Below, piece after piece: positions 9,274 to 18,648 of a stretch of 49,945 nt of DNA. The notes under the pieces are model-generated. The model was not told the DNA's origin, ran no database searches, and saw nothing but the letters and a program-made list of their open reading frames with translations. The stretch's first letter is position 1, and every line of letters begins with the position of its first letter. The stretch spans positions 3,187 through 53,131 of the forward strand of contig PMIP01000080.1 in the NCBI GenBank assembly GCA_003158295.1, in the 5' to 3' direction. Made by a program: the position numbers and the translations under genes. Origin of the DNA: Chloroflexota bacterium. Its GTDB lineage: Bacteria; Chloroflexota; Limnocylindria; Limnocylindrales; CSP1-4.

Positions 9274-10510
9274 TAACCCAACCTCGTTCGACTGTTTCGC
9301 GAGAGATCGAAAGCAGGACCCCGACGGCTGCGAGACTGACGGTCAACGACGAGCCGCCCGCGGAGACGAATGGCAGCGTGATGCCGGTGACTGGGACGAC
9401 CTGGACCACGACTCCGATGTTGATCAGCGCCTGGAAGCATATCCAAGCTGTGATGCCCGACGCCATCAGCCCCCCGAACGTGTCCGGGGCGCGGATCGCG
9501 GTCCGAATGCCCGCATACGCGAACGCGATCAGCAGGCCGATCACTACCGCCCCACCGGCAAGTCCCAGCTCTTGCGCGATGACGGAGAAGATGAAGTCGT
9601 TCACGTCGCCCGGGACGTTGATCCGAGTGTTCCCGAGCCCGATGCCGAAAGGCCCGCCCGCGCTGAGCGCCTGAAGACCCTGGACGACCTGGTAGCAGGC
9701 GCCGCGCGGATCCGCCCACGGGTCCAGCAGGCACCGCACGCGCTCGACGGGGTAGTGGCCGACACTGAGCATCAGGAAGACGCCGCCGAGGCCGCCCGCG
9801 AGCGCCATGACGACCGCGTGCAGGAGCTTCGCGCCGGCGATGAAGTACAGCGAGAAGGCGATGAAGACGATCACGCCGGCGGTGCCGAGATCCGGCTCCC
9901 GCACGACAAGAAGCAGGTAGGGCACGACGATTATCGCGAACGGGACGGTCCCCTTCCAGAAACTCCGGATCTCGGTCCCTCGTGTCGCCAGCCAATGCGA
10001 GAGGTAGACCACGAGAGCCAGCTTCGCGACTTCGGCAGGATGGATATCCGGCAGAAACGGGCCCAGGTAGAGCCAGCGGGCCGAGCCGTGGCTGGAGATG
10101 CTCAGAGGGCTCGGGACCATGACGATAACCAGCAGGATCAGCGCCAGCACGGCCAGGGGAACGCTGACGACCCGGAGGTAGCGGTAGTCGAGGCGCATGA
10201 AGAAGACCATGGCGGCCAGCCCCAGCAGACCGGCGACGACCTGGGGCGCCACCAGCTGGAAAGTGTTCTGGCTCAGCGCATAGGAGGGAATCGCCGAGGC
10301 CGAATAGACCATGAGGATGCCGATCGCGAACAGCGCGACCACCGCGACCAGGATGACGTAGTCCGGCTCGTGCGCCTCCCGCTTCAGGACCCCCGGATCA
10401 CCCAGGACGGTCGCCTCGCGGCTGACCGGGCTCGGGCGGGAATCGCGTCTGACTCGGGCCCTCTCGAGCGGCTGATCGGGCAGGCTCCAGCGGTCGCGCC
10501 GGCCGCTCAT
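9194..10510 (-). CDS. ftsW: FtsW/SEDS-family lipid II polymerase
   Basis: MVYSASAIPSYA...QVVQGLQALSAGGPFGIGLGNTRINVPGDVNDFIFSVIAQELGLAGG...VVPVTGITLPFVSAGGSSL. Confidence 0.95.
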   Translation of the reverse strand: MSGRRDRWSLPDQPLERARVRRDSRPSPVSREATVLGDPGVLKREAHEPDYVILVAVVALFAIGILMVYSASAIPSYALSQNTFQLVAPQVVAGLLGLAAMVFFMRLDYRYLRVVSVPLAVLALILLVIVMVPSPLSISSHGSARWLYLGPFLPDIHPAEVAKLALVVYLSHWLATRGTEIRSFWKGTVPFAIIVVPYLLLVVREPDLGTAGVIVFIAFSLYFIAGAKLLHAVVMALAGGLGGVFLMLSVGHYPVERVRCLLDPWADPRGACYQVVQGLQALSAGGPFGIGLGNTRINVPGDVNDFIFSVIAQELGLAGGAVVIGLLIAFAYAGIRTAIRAPDTFGGLMASGITAWICFQALINIGVVVQVVPVTGITLPFVSAGGSSLTVSLAAVGVLLSISRETVERGWVSASADSGRGYGGTHIPGSRRRTVAAG

Positions 10511-12069
10511 CGGGACGACCCCACCGCGCGCCGTTGCTCGGCCAGCGCCGCCACGGCCGCCTTGAAGGCGCGGCCTCGGGCGGCGTAGTCCACGAACATG
10601 TCGAAGCTGGCCGCGGCCGGGCTGAGCAGGACGGTCGCCGGTCCGGACGAGCCGGCGGCGCCGGCTTCGAGCAGGTCCCGGGCGACGGCGTCCCCGCGAG
10701 CGACCGCCTCCTCGAGGCTCGGCGCCAGCTCAACGCGCGTCATGCCGTGGCGTCGGAACATCTCCGCGAGCACCGGCCCCGATTCTCCGATCAGGATTGC
10801 GGCATCGGCCCGTTCGGCCGCGACGGGCCCCAACCCGGAGAGGTCCACTCCCTTGTCGCGGCCTCCGGCGATGAGTACCAGCGGACGCGGAAAGGCCCGC
10901 AGCGCGGCCATCACGGCGTCGGGCTGCGTGCCCTGCGAATCGTTGATGAACTGCACGCCGTCAACCGTCGCGACCCGCTCCAGGCGATGCTCCACTCCGG
11001 CGAACCCGGCGGCGGCGCGGCGGATGGCGTTCGGAGCCACTCCGAACAGCATGGCCGCTGCCACGGCGGCCAGGGCATTCGAGACGTTGTGCAGTCCCGG
11101 GAGCGCCAGCTCGGCGACGGGCATGATCCGGCCTCGAGGGCCCGCTTCCGCCTCACCCCCGCCGGCCACCGCCAGGCGCTCCACGGCCGAGGCCACTATC
11201 CAGCCGTCTTCCAGGCCGAGTCCTCCGGCGGCGGGGCGGTCCAGGCGGTAGCTCACCACAGGCGCCCGTCCGAGGGACCCGTATGTAGCTACGACCGGGT
11301 CGTCGGCGTTGATCACCAGCACGCCGTTGAGGTCGACGAGCTCGGCCAGGCGCCGCTTGGCCCTCCGATACGCTTCCAGGCTGCCGTGGCGGTCGAGGTG
11401 ATCGGAGGTGACGTTGGTGTAGACGGCAACCGTGGTCCCTCGCGACAGGGTCGGCAGCTGCAGCTCCGAGAGCTCGATAACTGCGCGATGCTGCGGCGTC
11501 AACTCGGTCATGCGCTCCACCAGCGGGATGCCGATGTTGCCGCCCAGGATGACCGGGTGGACCGGATCTCCGGCCAGGAGCGCGGCGATGAGAGAGGAGG
11601 TCGTGGTCTTGCCCTTCGTGCCCGTGACCCCGACGGTCGGACAGGGGCACATCCGGAGTACGAGGTCGGCTTCGCTAACCAGCGCGGGCGAACCGCTCGG
11701 GTCCGCCAGGTGGGCATCCACGACTGTTCGGAGCGCGGCTCGCAGCCGGGGTTCGGTGGTGGGAAAGTCCGGGTTGATGCTCGGCGACGTGGCGATCAGA
11801 TCGGCCTCCGCCCACGTCCCTGCCGGCTCGACGTCGGGTCCGAGCGCGAGCTCGACGGAGCGCCGGCCGAGGGATTCGATCCCGGGAACGAGCTCCGTGG
11901 CCGGCCGGACGTCGTAGACCGTGACCCGACATCCGGCATCGACGAAGAAGCGGGCCAGGGCGATGCCGCTCCGGGCCAGACCCAGCACGGTCACGGAGCG
12001 CCCCGCCAGGGAGCCGTCGCGGACACCGGCCGCCGTGAGCCGGTCCAGATCGACGACAGTGGCGGTCAT
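10507..12069 (-). CDS. murD: UDP-N-acetylmuramoyl-L-alanine--glutamate ligase (MurD family)
   Basis: VTVLGLARSGIALARFF, GVTGTKGKTTTSSLIAALL, YTNVTSDHLDRHGSLEAYRRAKRRL, LLSPAAASFDMFVDYAARGRAFKAAV. Confidence 0.92.
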   Translation of the reverse strand: MTATVVDLDRLTAAGVRDGSLAGRSVTVLGLARSGIALARFFVDAGCRVTVYDVRPATELVPGIESLGRRSVELALGPDVEPAGTWAEADLIATSPSINPDFPTTEPRLRAALRTVVDAHLADPSGSPALVSEADLVLRMCPCPTVGVTGTKGKTTTSSLIAALLAGDPVHPVILGGNIGIPLVERMTELTPQHRAVIELSELQLPTLSRGTTVAVYTNVTSDHLDRHGSLEAYRRAKRRLAELVDLNGVLVINADDPVVATYGSLGRAPVVSYRLDRPAAGGLGLEDGWIVASAVERLAVAGGGEAEAGPRGRIMPVAELALPGLHNVSNALAAVAAAMLFGVAPNAIRRAAAGFAGVEHRLERVATVDGVQFINDSQGTQPDAVMAALRAFPRPLVLIAGGRDKGVDLSGLGPVAAERADAAILIGESGPVLAEMFRRHGMTRVELAPSLEEAVARGDAVARDLLEAGAAGSSGPATVLLSPAAASFDMFVDYAARGRAFKAAVAALAEQRRAVGSSR

Positions 12070-12076
12070 CGCCGAC

Positions 12077-13099
12077 CTACTTCGGTATCGAGGCGACGAA
12101 GAGCGTCACCCCGAGCATTCCGGCCAGGGCCCCGACGATCCAGAAGCGCATCGTGATCTTCTCTTCGTCCCAGCCACCCAGCTCGAAGTGGTGGTGGAGC
12201 GGAGCCATCCGGAAGACACGCTTGCCGCGGAGCTTGTAGCTGGCCACCTGGATGATGTCGGACGCGACCTCGAGAACGAAGATGATCCCGATTAGGGGCA
12301 GGATGAGGACCTGGCCGGTGATGAGGGCCACAACGGCAAGCATCCCGCCGAGCGATAACGACCCGGAGTCGCCCATGAAGACCTGGGCCGGATGGACGTT
12401 GAACCACAGGAAGCCCAGGATCGCGCCGATCACGATCGCGTTGACCACGGCCAGGTTCTCCTGAGGAGGGTCGTTGAGCAAGGCGATGATCAAGAAGGTA
12501 ATGAAGGCGAAGACGAGCGTCCCGCCGGCCAACCCATCCAGCCCATCCGTCAGGTTCACTCCGTTGCTCGCCCCGACGATGGCGAAGATGGCGACCAGGA
12601 TGAACAGGATCGCCCCCAATTCGATCTTCCGGTCGATCACCGGGAGCAGGATCGTGTTGGTGACCTCGAAGTTGCCGACAAAGGGGACGCGGACGCCGTT
12701 GAAGCTGAAGTGGTTCTGGATGTAGACCGCCACGACAATCGCCACCACCAGCTGCCAGATGATCTTGTGGCGGCCGCGGATGCCGAACCCGGTCCGGGCG
12801 TTCAGGTAGTCGTCGATCGCCCCGAGCGCCCCGACGACGGCCAGCACGAAGAGGGGCGAGTACGTGGAGGCATCCAGGGCATTGAATAGAAAGGCCAGAC
12901 TCAGGATCACTGCAACGATCAGGACGCCGCCCATCGTGGGCGTGCCCTCCTTGACCAGGTGACTCCCAGGCCCGTCCATGCGGATCTGCTTGCCCAGGCC
13001 CAACCAGTGCAGTAGCCGCAGGTAGGACGGCATGAGGATGACCATGCAGGCGAAGGCGAGGAGCAGCCCCTGGATGAACTCGACGCCGTGCTCTTTCAC
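12077..13099 (-). CDS. mraY: Phospho-N-acetylmuramoyl-pentapeptide-transferase
   Basis: GTPTMGGVLIVAV, GAIDDYLNAR, NGVNLTDGLDGLAGG, GDSGSLSLGGMLA, MAPLHHHFELGGWDEEKI. Confidence 0.97.
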   Translation of the reverse strand: MKEHGVEFIQGLLLAFACMVILMPSYLRLLHWLGLGKQIRMDGPGSHLVKEGTPTMGGVLIVAVILSLAFLFNALDASTYSPLFVLAVVGALGAIDDYLNARTGFGIRGRHKIIWQLVVAIVVAVYIQNHFSFNGVRVPFVGNFEVTNTILLPVIDRKIELGAILFILVAIFAIVGASNGVNLTDGLDGLAGGTLVFAFITFLIIALLNDPPQENLAVVNAIVIGAILGFLWFNVHPAQVFMGDSGSLSLGGMLAVVALITGQVLILPLIGIIFVLEVASDIIQVASYKLRGKRVFRMAPLHHHFELGGWDEEKITMRFWIVGALAGMLGVTLFVASIPK

Positions 13100-14622
13100 C
13101 TGACCTCCTCACCGGTCGGGTGCGCTCCTCCCTGCGCCTCCGTGTCGCTGAACCAGCCCCCGAAGCTCGTCTCCAGCGCATCGACCAGCCGCTCCAGGGC
13201 GGCCCCTCGCGATGCCTTGACGAGCACCGTGTCTCCCGGCCGAAGCCGGTGACGCAGGACCGTCAGGGCCGCCTCGCGGTCCGGGACGAGAACGACGCCC
13301 TCGCCGAGTGCCGCCGCTCCCGCCGCGATCCCGGCCGCGCCATCCCCCACGACGACCAGCTGATCCACGACCTGGGCCGCCGCGGCGCCGACGTCGGCGT
13401 GGCCTCGTTCGTGCGCTTCGCCGAGCTCGAGCATCTCCCCGAGAACCGCCACGTGGCGGCCTGGCAGCGTGGAGAGCAACTCCAGCGCCGCGACCATCGA
13501 GGCCGGCGAGGCATTGTACGTGTCGTCGAGCACGGTCAGGCCGGGGATCCGGACGATCTGGTCGCGATGCTCCGCTTCCCAGCCGTGGTGCAGGCCGGCC
13601 GCTATGCGGTCCAGATCCAGCCCGGCCGCCACCCCGACCGCCGCCGCCGCCAGGCCGTTGTGCACGCCGTGGCGGCCCAGAGCCGGCGTAGACACGCGGA
13701 CGGAGCCTGCGGGCGCGATGAGCGTGAACCTCATCCCGTCCAGGCCGGCCGACGCGACCTCCTGCGCCCGCACATCCGCCTCCGGCGCGAAGCCGTAGGT
13801 GATCGTCCGCGCCGCGGTCCGGGCTCGCATCCCGGCAGCCCTGGCGTCGTCGGCGTTGAGAATAGCCGTGCCGTCCGCAGGCAGCGCCTCGACGAGCTCC
13901 GCCTTGGCCCGCTCCACGGCTCCAATGCTGCCGATCCGCGAGAGGTGGACCTCGCGGACGGCCGTCACGACGCCGATCCGGGGCCGGGCGATGGCCGCCA
14001 GCTGAGCGATCTCGCCGCCCATGTACATCCCCATCTCGAGAACCGCCGCTTCGTGCTCGGGTCCCATCCGCAGCACCGTCAGGGGCAGGCCGATCTCGTT
14101 GTTGGCGTTGCCCTGGCTCTTGAGAGTGACGTACTGCTCGCCCAGGACGGCCGCGACCGCCTCCTTTGTTGAGGTCTTGGCGATGCTGCCGGTCACGCCC
14201 ACCACCAATGGAGAAAACCGACCTCGCCAGGCTGTGGCTACGGCGTGGAGCCCCAGGAGCGTGTCCGGCACGGCCACGATGGCCGCGTCCGCACGGTCCG
14301 CAACAGCCATGTCGATGCCGGCACCGGCGGACCAGTCGGCCTCGCGCACGAGCAGGGCGGCGGCCCCGGCAGCGACGGCGTCGCCCAGGAAGCGATGGCC
14401 GTCGGTCGTCTCGCCCGGCAGGGCAACGAAGAGGTTCCCGGGGACGACCGCACGCGAGTCGACGGCTGCCCCTCGGATGGCCCTGCTCGACGGGCGGACC
14501 AGTCTTCCGCCGGTGGCTGCGGCGATCTCGGCGGCGGTCAGGGCCGGCGGCCCCAAGCCGGGCCGGGACTCCCGGGGTCGGGTGTCGGTCACCTCTTCAG
14601 TGTCGCACAGCCGACAGATCAC
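13096..14622 (-). CDS. murF: UDP-N-acetylmuramoyl-tripeptide--D-Ala-D-Ala ligase (MurF family)
   Basis: VDSRAVVPGNLFVALPGETTDGHRF, GVTGSIAKTSTKEAVAAVLG, NANNEIGLPLTVLRM, VLDDTYNASPASMVAAL, VLGEMLELGE; exact start uncertain. Confidence 0.93.
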   Translation of the reverse strand: MICRLCDTEEVTDTRPRESRPGLGPPALTAAEIAAATGGRLVRPSSRAIRGAAVDSRAVVPGNLFVALPGETTDGHRFLGDAVAAGAAALLVREADWSAGAGIDMAVADRADAAIVAVPDTLLGLHAVATAWRGRFSPLVVGVTGSIAKTSTKEAVAAVLGEQYVTLKSQGNANNEIGLPLTVLRMGPEHEAAVLEMGMYMGGEIAQLAAIARPRIGVVTAVREVHLSRIGSIGAVERAKAELVEALPADGTAILNADDARAAGMRARTAARTITYGFAPEADVRAQEVASAGLDGMRFTLIAPAGSVRVSTPALGRHGVHNGLAAAAVGVAAGLDLDRIAAGLHHGWEAEHRDQIVRIPGLTVLDDTYNASPASMVAALELLSTLPGRHVAVLGEMLELGEAHERGHADVGAAAAQVVDQLVVVGDGAAGIAAGAAALGEGVVLVPDREAALTVLRHRLRPGDTVLVKASRGAALERLVDALETSFGGWFSDTEAQGGAHPTGEEVR

Positions 14623-14638
14623 GTGCGGGCCTCCGCCA

Positions 14639-16474
14639 TCAGCCCAGCGACTTGGCTTTCTGTCCGCCTGGCGGCGCCGGGCCGTCCTTGTTGGGAGGGA
14701 TCTGAAGCCCGGTGACCGCGTCGGTCGCTATCCGCCGGAAGAGCTCCGTGGACTGGACAGGCATGGCCAGCACCCCCTGGCTGACCTTCGTGGGCTTCCC
14801 CTGGTAGATCACCGCCCCGATGGTCACGTCCGGCGAACTGTGGCCGATCCAACCGTAGAAGCTGTAGTTGTAGATGTCGCTCATCCAGTCGCCCTTCCCG
14901 TTGTTCAGGGTGGGATCCCAGATCTGAGCGGTGCCGGTCTTCCCGCCGATGAAGTAACCGGGAATGTAGGTGGACTGCGCGTACGACGGTACGGCCGTGA
15001 CGACGTGAGTCATCAACCCGGTCAACGAGTTCGAGATGCTGGAGCTGACGATCTGCCGGGATGCCGCGCCCGGCGACGATGCCGCGCTTACAGCATTGGT
15101 CTCGGCGACATGTGGAGTCACAACCGTGCCGCCATTCGCCATCTCGGAGTAGGCACGCATCAGCTGGATCGGCGTGACGGCCACGCCCTGCCCGAAGGAG
15201 GCATTGGCCAGGTCTATCTGGCTCCAGGGCTCGGACGCGGGATCTCGAACGATGCCGCTCACCTCGCCGGCCAGGTCAACGCCCGTCTTCTGGCCGATGC
15301 CGTAGCTCTGCCAGGTGTCGTAGAGCGTTGCCGATGCGGAGGCGACCGTCTTTCCAAGACGGAAGGCCACCTGTGAGGCGCCGACGTTGCGCGACCAGGC
15401 GACTATGTCGGCGAAGGTCATCCAGCCCATCGACTTGCGGTTGGCGTCGGCTATCTCCTGCCCTCCCGGCAGCTTCATGACCCCGAAGTCGTTGATCTTG
15501 GTCGTCAGAGCGGTCGTCTTGGTCTTGAGAGCGGCCGAGGCCGTAAGCATCTTGAAGACGGAGCCCGGCTCGTAGACCTCGGTGATGATCGGGTCCATGA
15601 AGAGCCCTGGGTTCTGGGCGGCGACCCGCGTATATGCGTTCGCGTCGTAGGAGGGATAGCTCGCCTCGGCCAGGATGGCCCCCGACTTGGGGTCCATCAC
15701 GACCGCAGACACGGTCTTGGCTTTGTCGGCGATCCAGGTGGAGAAGACCTCCTGCTCCACCTGGAGCTGGAGGCCGACATCGATCGTCGTTCGGATGTCT
15801 TCACCTGGGGAGCCCGGATCAACGACCGTGGTCCCGGCCGGGCCCGGCTTGTTGGGGTCGACCTCGACCACTTCGGGGCGGCCGGCCAGCAGGGCGTCGT
15901 ACTGCTGCTCGAGGCCGTACTGGCCCGCGCCGGCCGCGTTGACGAAGCCGAGCAGCTGAGCCGCCAGCGACGTACGGGGGGCGCCGCCGGCCTGCGGGTA
16001 TTCCCGTACCGGCGTCGGTTCGAGAGTGACTGAGGGCAGGGCGCCGGCCGCCTGACCCTGGGCGATCTCGCCGGCCACGTCCGGGTCGACGTTCGAGGCC
16101 AGGATGACGTAGTAGCCGTCGCCGGTCATCGCCTTCCGGAGAGCCGCCTCCGGGTCGCCTGTCAGACCGAGGTAGTCGACCAGGGCCGCGGTATCGCGCT
16201 GCCGCTGGGTCTGGGTCATGCCGTGAAGGTCGGCCACGACACGGTAGCGGTAGATCGTCTCGGCCAGAACGATCGTCCCCGTCCGGTCGTAGATCGTGCC
16301 CCGCTTCGCCGGCAAGGACTCGCGCATTGTGGTCGTCCCGCCAGCCATGGCCGTGAGCTGCTCACGCTGATTGACCTGCCAGTAGGCCAGCCGCATTACC
16401 ATGCCGCCCGACAGCAGGGTCAGGACAAGGAAGAGCAGCAGGATGCGGCCTCGCGAGTCCGTCCGGCCTAGCAT
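14639..16474 (-). CDS. ftsI: FtsI-type class B penicillin-binding protein
   Basis: RGTIYDRTGTIVLAET; SxxK in YEPGSVFKMLTASAAL; KTG motif GGKTGTAQIWDP. Confidence 0.93.
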   Translation of the reverse strand: MLGRTDSRGRILLLFLVLTLLSGGMVMRLAYWQVNQREQLTAMAGGTTTMRESLPAKRGTIYDRTGTIVLAETIYRYRVVADLHGMTQTQRQRDTAALVDYLGLTGDPEAALRKAMTGDGYYVILASNVDPDVAGEIAQGQAAGALPSVTLEPTPVREYPQAGGAPRTSLAAQLLGFVNAAGAGQYGLEQQYDALLAGRPEVVEVDPNKPGPAGTTVVDPGSPGEDIRTTIDVGLQLQVEQEVFSTWIADKAKTVSAVVMDPKSGAILAEASYPSYDANAYTRVAAQNPGLFMDPIITEVYEPGSVFKMLTASAALKTKTTALTTKINDFGVMKLPGGQEIADANRKSMGWMTFADIVAWSRNVGASQVAFRLGKTVASASATLYDTWQSYGIGQKTGVDLAGEVSGIVRDPASEPWSQIDLANASFGQGVAVTPIQLMRAYSEMANGGTVVTPHVAETNAVSAASSPGAASRQIVSSSISNSLTGLMTHVVTAVPSYAQSTYIPGYFIGGKTGTAQIWDPTLNNGKGDWMSDIYNYSFYGWIGHSSPDVTIGAVIYQGKPTKVSQGVLAMPVQSTELFRRIATDAVTGLQIPPNKDGPAPPGGQKAKSLG

Positions 16475-16486
16475 CGGGGCCGCTCC

Positions 16487-16909
16487 TCAGCGAGCCGGCA
16501 GAACGATCGGAGCGGGCAGCTGCGTGAGACCGCCGGAGATCGCCTGTCGCCGGATGGCGGACTCGCGGTCGAGCCGGCCGATATCGGAGAGATCCTGCTG
16601 CCGCCGAGCCTGAAGCTGCTGGTACTCGGCGTTCAGCTGGCCCATGTCGTAGCCGGACGCAGACACGCGAACGGTCTGGACGAGCGAGAAGAAGCTGAGC
16701 ATGAACGCGACGACGATGAGACCGATCGCGATACCGAATACGCGCGGATGCCGCTTGGTGCGGTAGGCCACCCGTGACGGCCGGCGTGATGTAAGCGGCG
16801 CCTGGGGGCGGAGGAGGGGGCTCTCCAGGCGCCGCCGCGGCAAGAACATCGAGCGAGGGCGAGCGCCCTCATAGACGGCCATCAGCCGAGGCTCCGCAAC
16901 TGCAGCCAC
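16487..16909 (-). CDS. FtsL/DivIC-like small bitopic membrane protein
   Basis: Basic N-terminus, one TM (VFGIAIGLIVVAFMLSFFSLV), then coiled-coil QLNAEYQQLQARRQQDLSDIGRLDRESAIRR; lies directly before ftsI. Confidence 0.7.
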   Translation of the reverse strand: MAAVAEPRLMAVYEGARPRSMFLPRRRLESPLLRPQAPLTSRRPSRVAYRTKRHPRVFGIAIGLIVVAFMLSFFSLVQTVRVSASGYDMGQLNAEYQQLQARRQQDLSDIGRLDRESAIRRQAISGGLTQLPAPIVLPAR

Positions 16910-17082
16910 TCACCGGGCGTGGTCCGGCCGGAAAGCTCCGTGTCCCACCGATCGCCGAGTTCGGGCATCTCCGATTCGTCGACCCAGCCAAGGAGACCGG
17001 CATAGCGCTCCGTCCGCTCGTGTATCTCGTGCTGGCGGCGGCCGTAGGTCCGGCGGCGGCTGGCCTGGTGTCGCTTGCTCAT
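16882..17082 (-). CDS. 66-aa uncharacterised protein between rsmH and ftsL
   Basis: Near-perfect Shine-Dalgarno AAAGGAGGAACCGATG; Arg-rich N-terminus MSKRHQASRRRTYGRRQHEIHERTERYAGLLGWVDESEMP; 28-bp overlap with the ftsL-like gene. Confidence 0.75.
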   Translation of the reverse strand: MSKRHQASRRRTYGRRQHEIHERTERYAGLLGWVDESEMPELGDRWDTELSGRTTPGEWLQLRSLG

Positions 17083-17106
17083 CGGTTCCTCCTTTCTCGA
17101 TCGGGT

Positions 17107-18126
17107 CTAGGCGGCGACGCGCTCGGCAACCCGGAGACGGGCACTGCGAGAGCGTGGATTGGTGCGGATTTCCTCTGCGCTCGGCGTGCGCGACTTGCCG
17201 AGAGACCGGAGCGCCGGCTGGTGGCCGCAGACGCACACCGGCACCTCCGGCGGGCAGATGCAGCCGCGCTGCTCGGCGGCGATGAAGCGCTTCACGATGC
17301 GGTCCTCGAGGGAGTGGTAACTGAGCACCACCAGACGCCCGCCCGGCCGCAGCAACACGAGCGAGGCCGCGAGCCCGGCCTCGAGAGCGGCCAGCTCGTC
17401 GTTCACGGCGATCCGGAGGGCCTGGAAGACGCGCGTCGCCGGGTGCACACGTCTGCCTTTGGGCGTGGGCACAGCCCGCTCCACCAGCGCCGCCAGCTGC
17501 TCCGCCGTTTCCACGGGAGAGTGGCGTCGCGTCTCGACGATCGTGCGGGCGATGCGTCCGGCAAACGGCTCCTCGCCGAACCGCCGGAAGAGGGCCGCGA
17601 GCTCGCCTGCCTCCAATGTCGATAGCAGGTCGGCGGCCGGCCGGCCGCGGCTGGTGTCGAAGCGCATGTCCAGGCGCCCGCCGGCCCGGAAGCCGAAGCC
17701 GCGCTCCACGTCGGCAAGCTGGTAGCTCGAGAGGCCCAGGTCCAGGAGCAGCCCGTCCACCTCACGGAATCCGGCGGCCAGCGCCACGACGGCCAGCTGG
17801 GCGAAGTTCGCCTGCCGCAGGACGACGCGATCGCCGAAACGAGCCAGACGCCGGGCACTCCTGGCGATGGCGGCCGGGTCGGCATCGAGGCCGAGGAGGC
17901 GGCCATCGGGCGAGGACGCGTCGAGGATCCGCTCGGCGTGGCCGGCTCCACCGAGGGTGGCGTCGAGCTGGAGGCTGCCAGGACGCGGGGCGAGTGTCTC
18001 GACGACCTCGCCTGCCATCACCGGCAGGTGCCCTACCTCCCGTTCGGCGCCCCCCTCGAGAGAGCCGGCCGCTGCCACGTCACCGGCCGCCAACTCGAGC
18101 GGATCGCGTGATTCCTTGTCGCTCAT
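17107..18126 (-). CDS. rsmH: 16S rRNA (cytosine-1402-N4)-methyltransferase RsmH
   Basis: HLPVMAGEVVETLAPRPGSLQLDATLGGAGHAERIL, GLLLDLGLSSYQLADVERGFGFRAGGRLDMRFD, VVLSYHSLEDRIVKRFI. Confidence 0.96.
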   Translation of the reverse strand: MSDKESRDPLELAAGDVAAAGSLEGGAEREVGHLPVMAGEVVETLAPRPGSLQLDATLGGAGHAERILDASSPDGRLLGLDADPAAIARSARRLARFGDRVVLRQANFAQLAVVALAAGFREVDGLLLDLGLSSYQLADVERGFGFRAGGRLDMRFDTSRGRPAADLLSTLEAGELAALFRRFGEEPFAGRIARTIVETRRHSPVETAEQLAALVERAVPTPKGRRVHPATRVFQALRIAVNDELAALEAGLAASLVLLRPGGRLVVLSYHSLEDRIVKRFIAAEQRGCICPPEVPVCVCGHQPALRSLGKSRTPSAEEIRTNPRSRSARLRVAERVAA

Positions 18127-18127
18127 G

Positions 18128-18556
18128 TCAAATGACCAACCCGGACATCTGGGCGGCCAGGTCGCGGGGCGAATCCACCGGCTGCTGGGATTCCGCCCAA
18201 CGCTCCGGATTCCAGACCTCGACGTGGTCCCGCTGGCCGACGACCAGCGCCTCGCTCCCGAGGCCGGCCCACTCCCGGATCGATGCGGGCAGGACGACTC
18301 GGCCCTGAGCGTCGGTCTCGAGATCGAAGGCGTTGGAGAAGATGAAGCGCGAGAGTCTTCGGGCGTTGTCGTTGGCCAGTGGCAGGGCCGCGAGCTTGGC
18401 GGCTAACTCGTCGAAGGAGTCGCGCGTGAAGATGGCCGCGCAACCGTCCATCCAGTTGGCAAGGACGGCACCCTCGTCGAGCTGCAGGCGGAACTTGGCC
18501 GGTATTGCCACCCGGCCCTTCGCGTCTACAGTGTGTGTGTACCTGCCCCGGAACAT
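18128..18556 (-). CDS. mraZ: Transcriptional regulator MraZ
   Basis: MFRGRYTHTVDAKGRVAIPAKFRLQL...DAQGRVVLPASIREWAGL; start at 18556 (track ORF to 18685 is over-extended). Confidence 0.95.
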   Translation of the reverse strand: MFRGRYTHTVDAKGRVAIPAKFRLQLDEGAVLANWMDGCAAIFTRDSFDELAAKLAALPLANDNARRLSRFIFSNAFDLETDAQGRVVLPASIREWAGLGSEALVVGQRDHVEVWNPERWAESQQPVDSPRDLAAQMSGLVI

Positions 18557-18648
18557 AGGACCGTCGCTCTTCCGTTTCAATCTAGTGGCGGCTATCGCCG
18601 CCGCGGAGACGTATCTCCGACTCTGGCGCCGCTGGCAGCGTGGAATCA

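Noticed and set aside
9119-12156. Long plus-strand ORFs (489 aa and 540 aa) antisense to ftsW and murD
   Set aside because: Same codon-bias shadow effect; residues are skewed (R, G, D, Q, H) and no motifs are visible.
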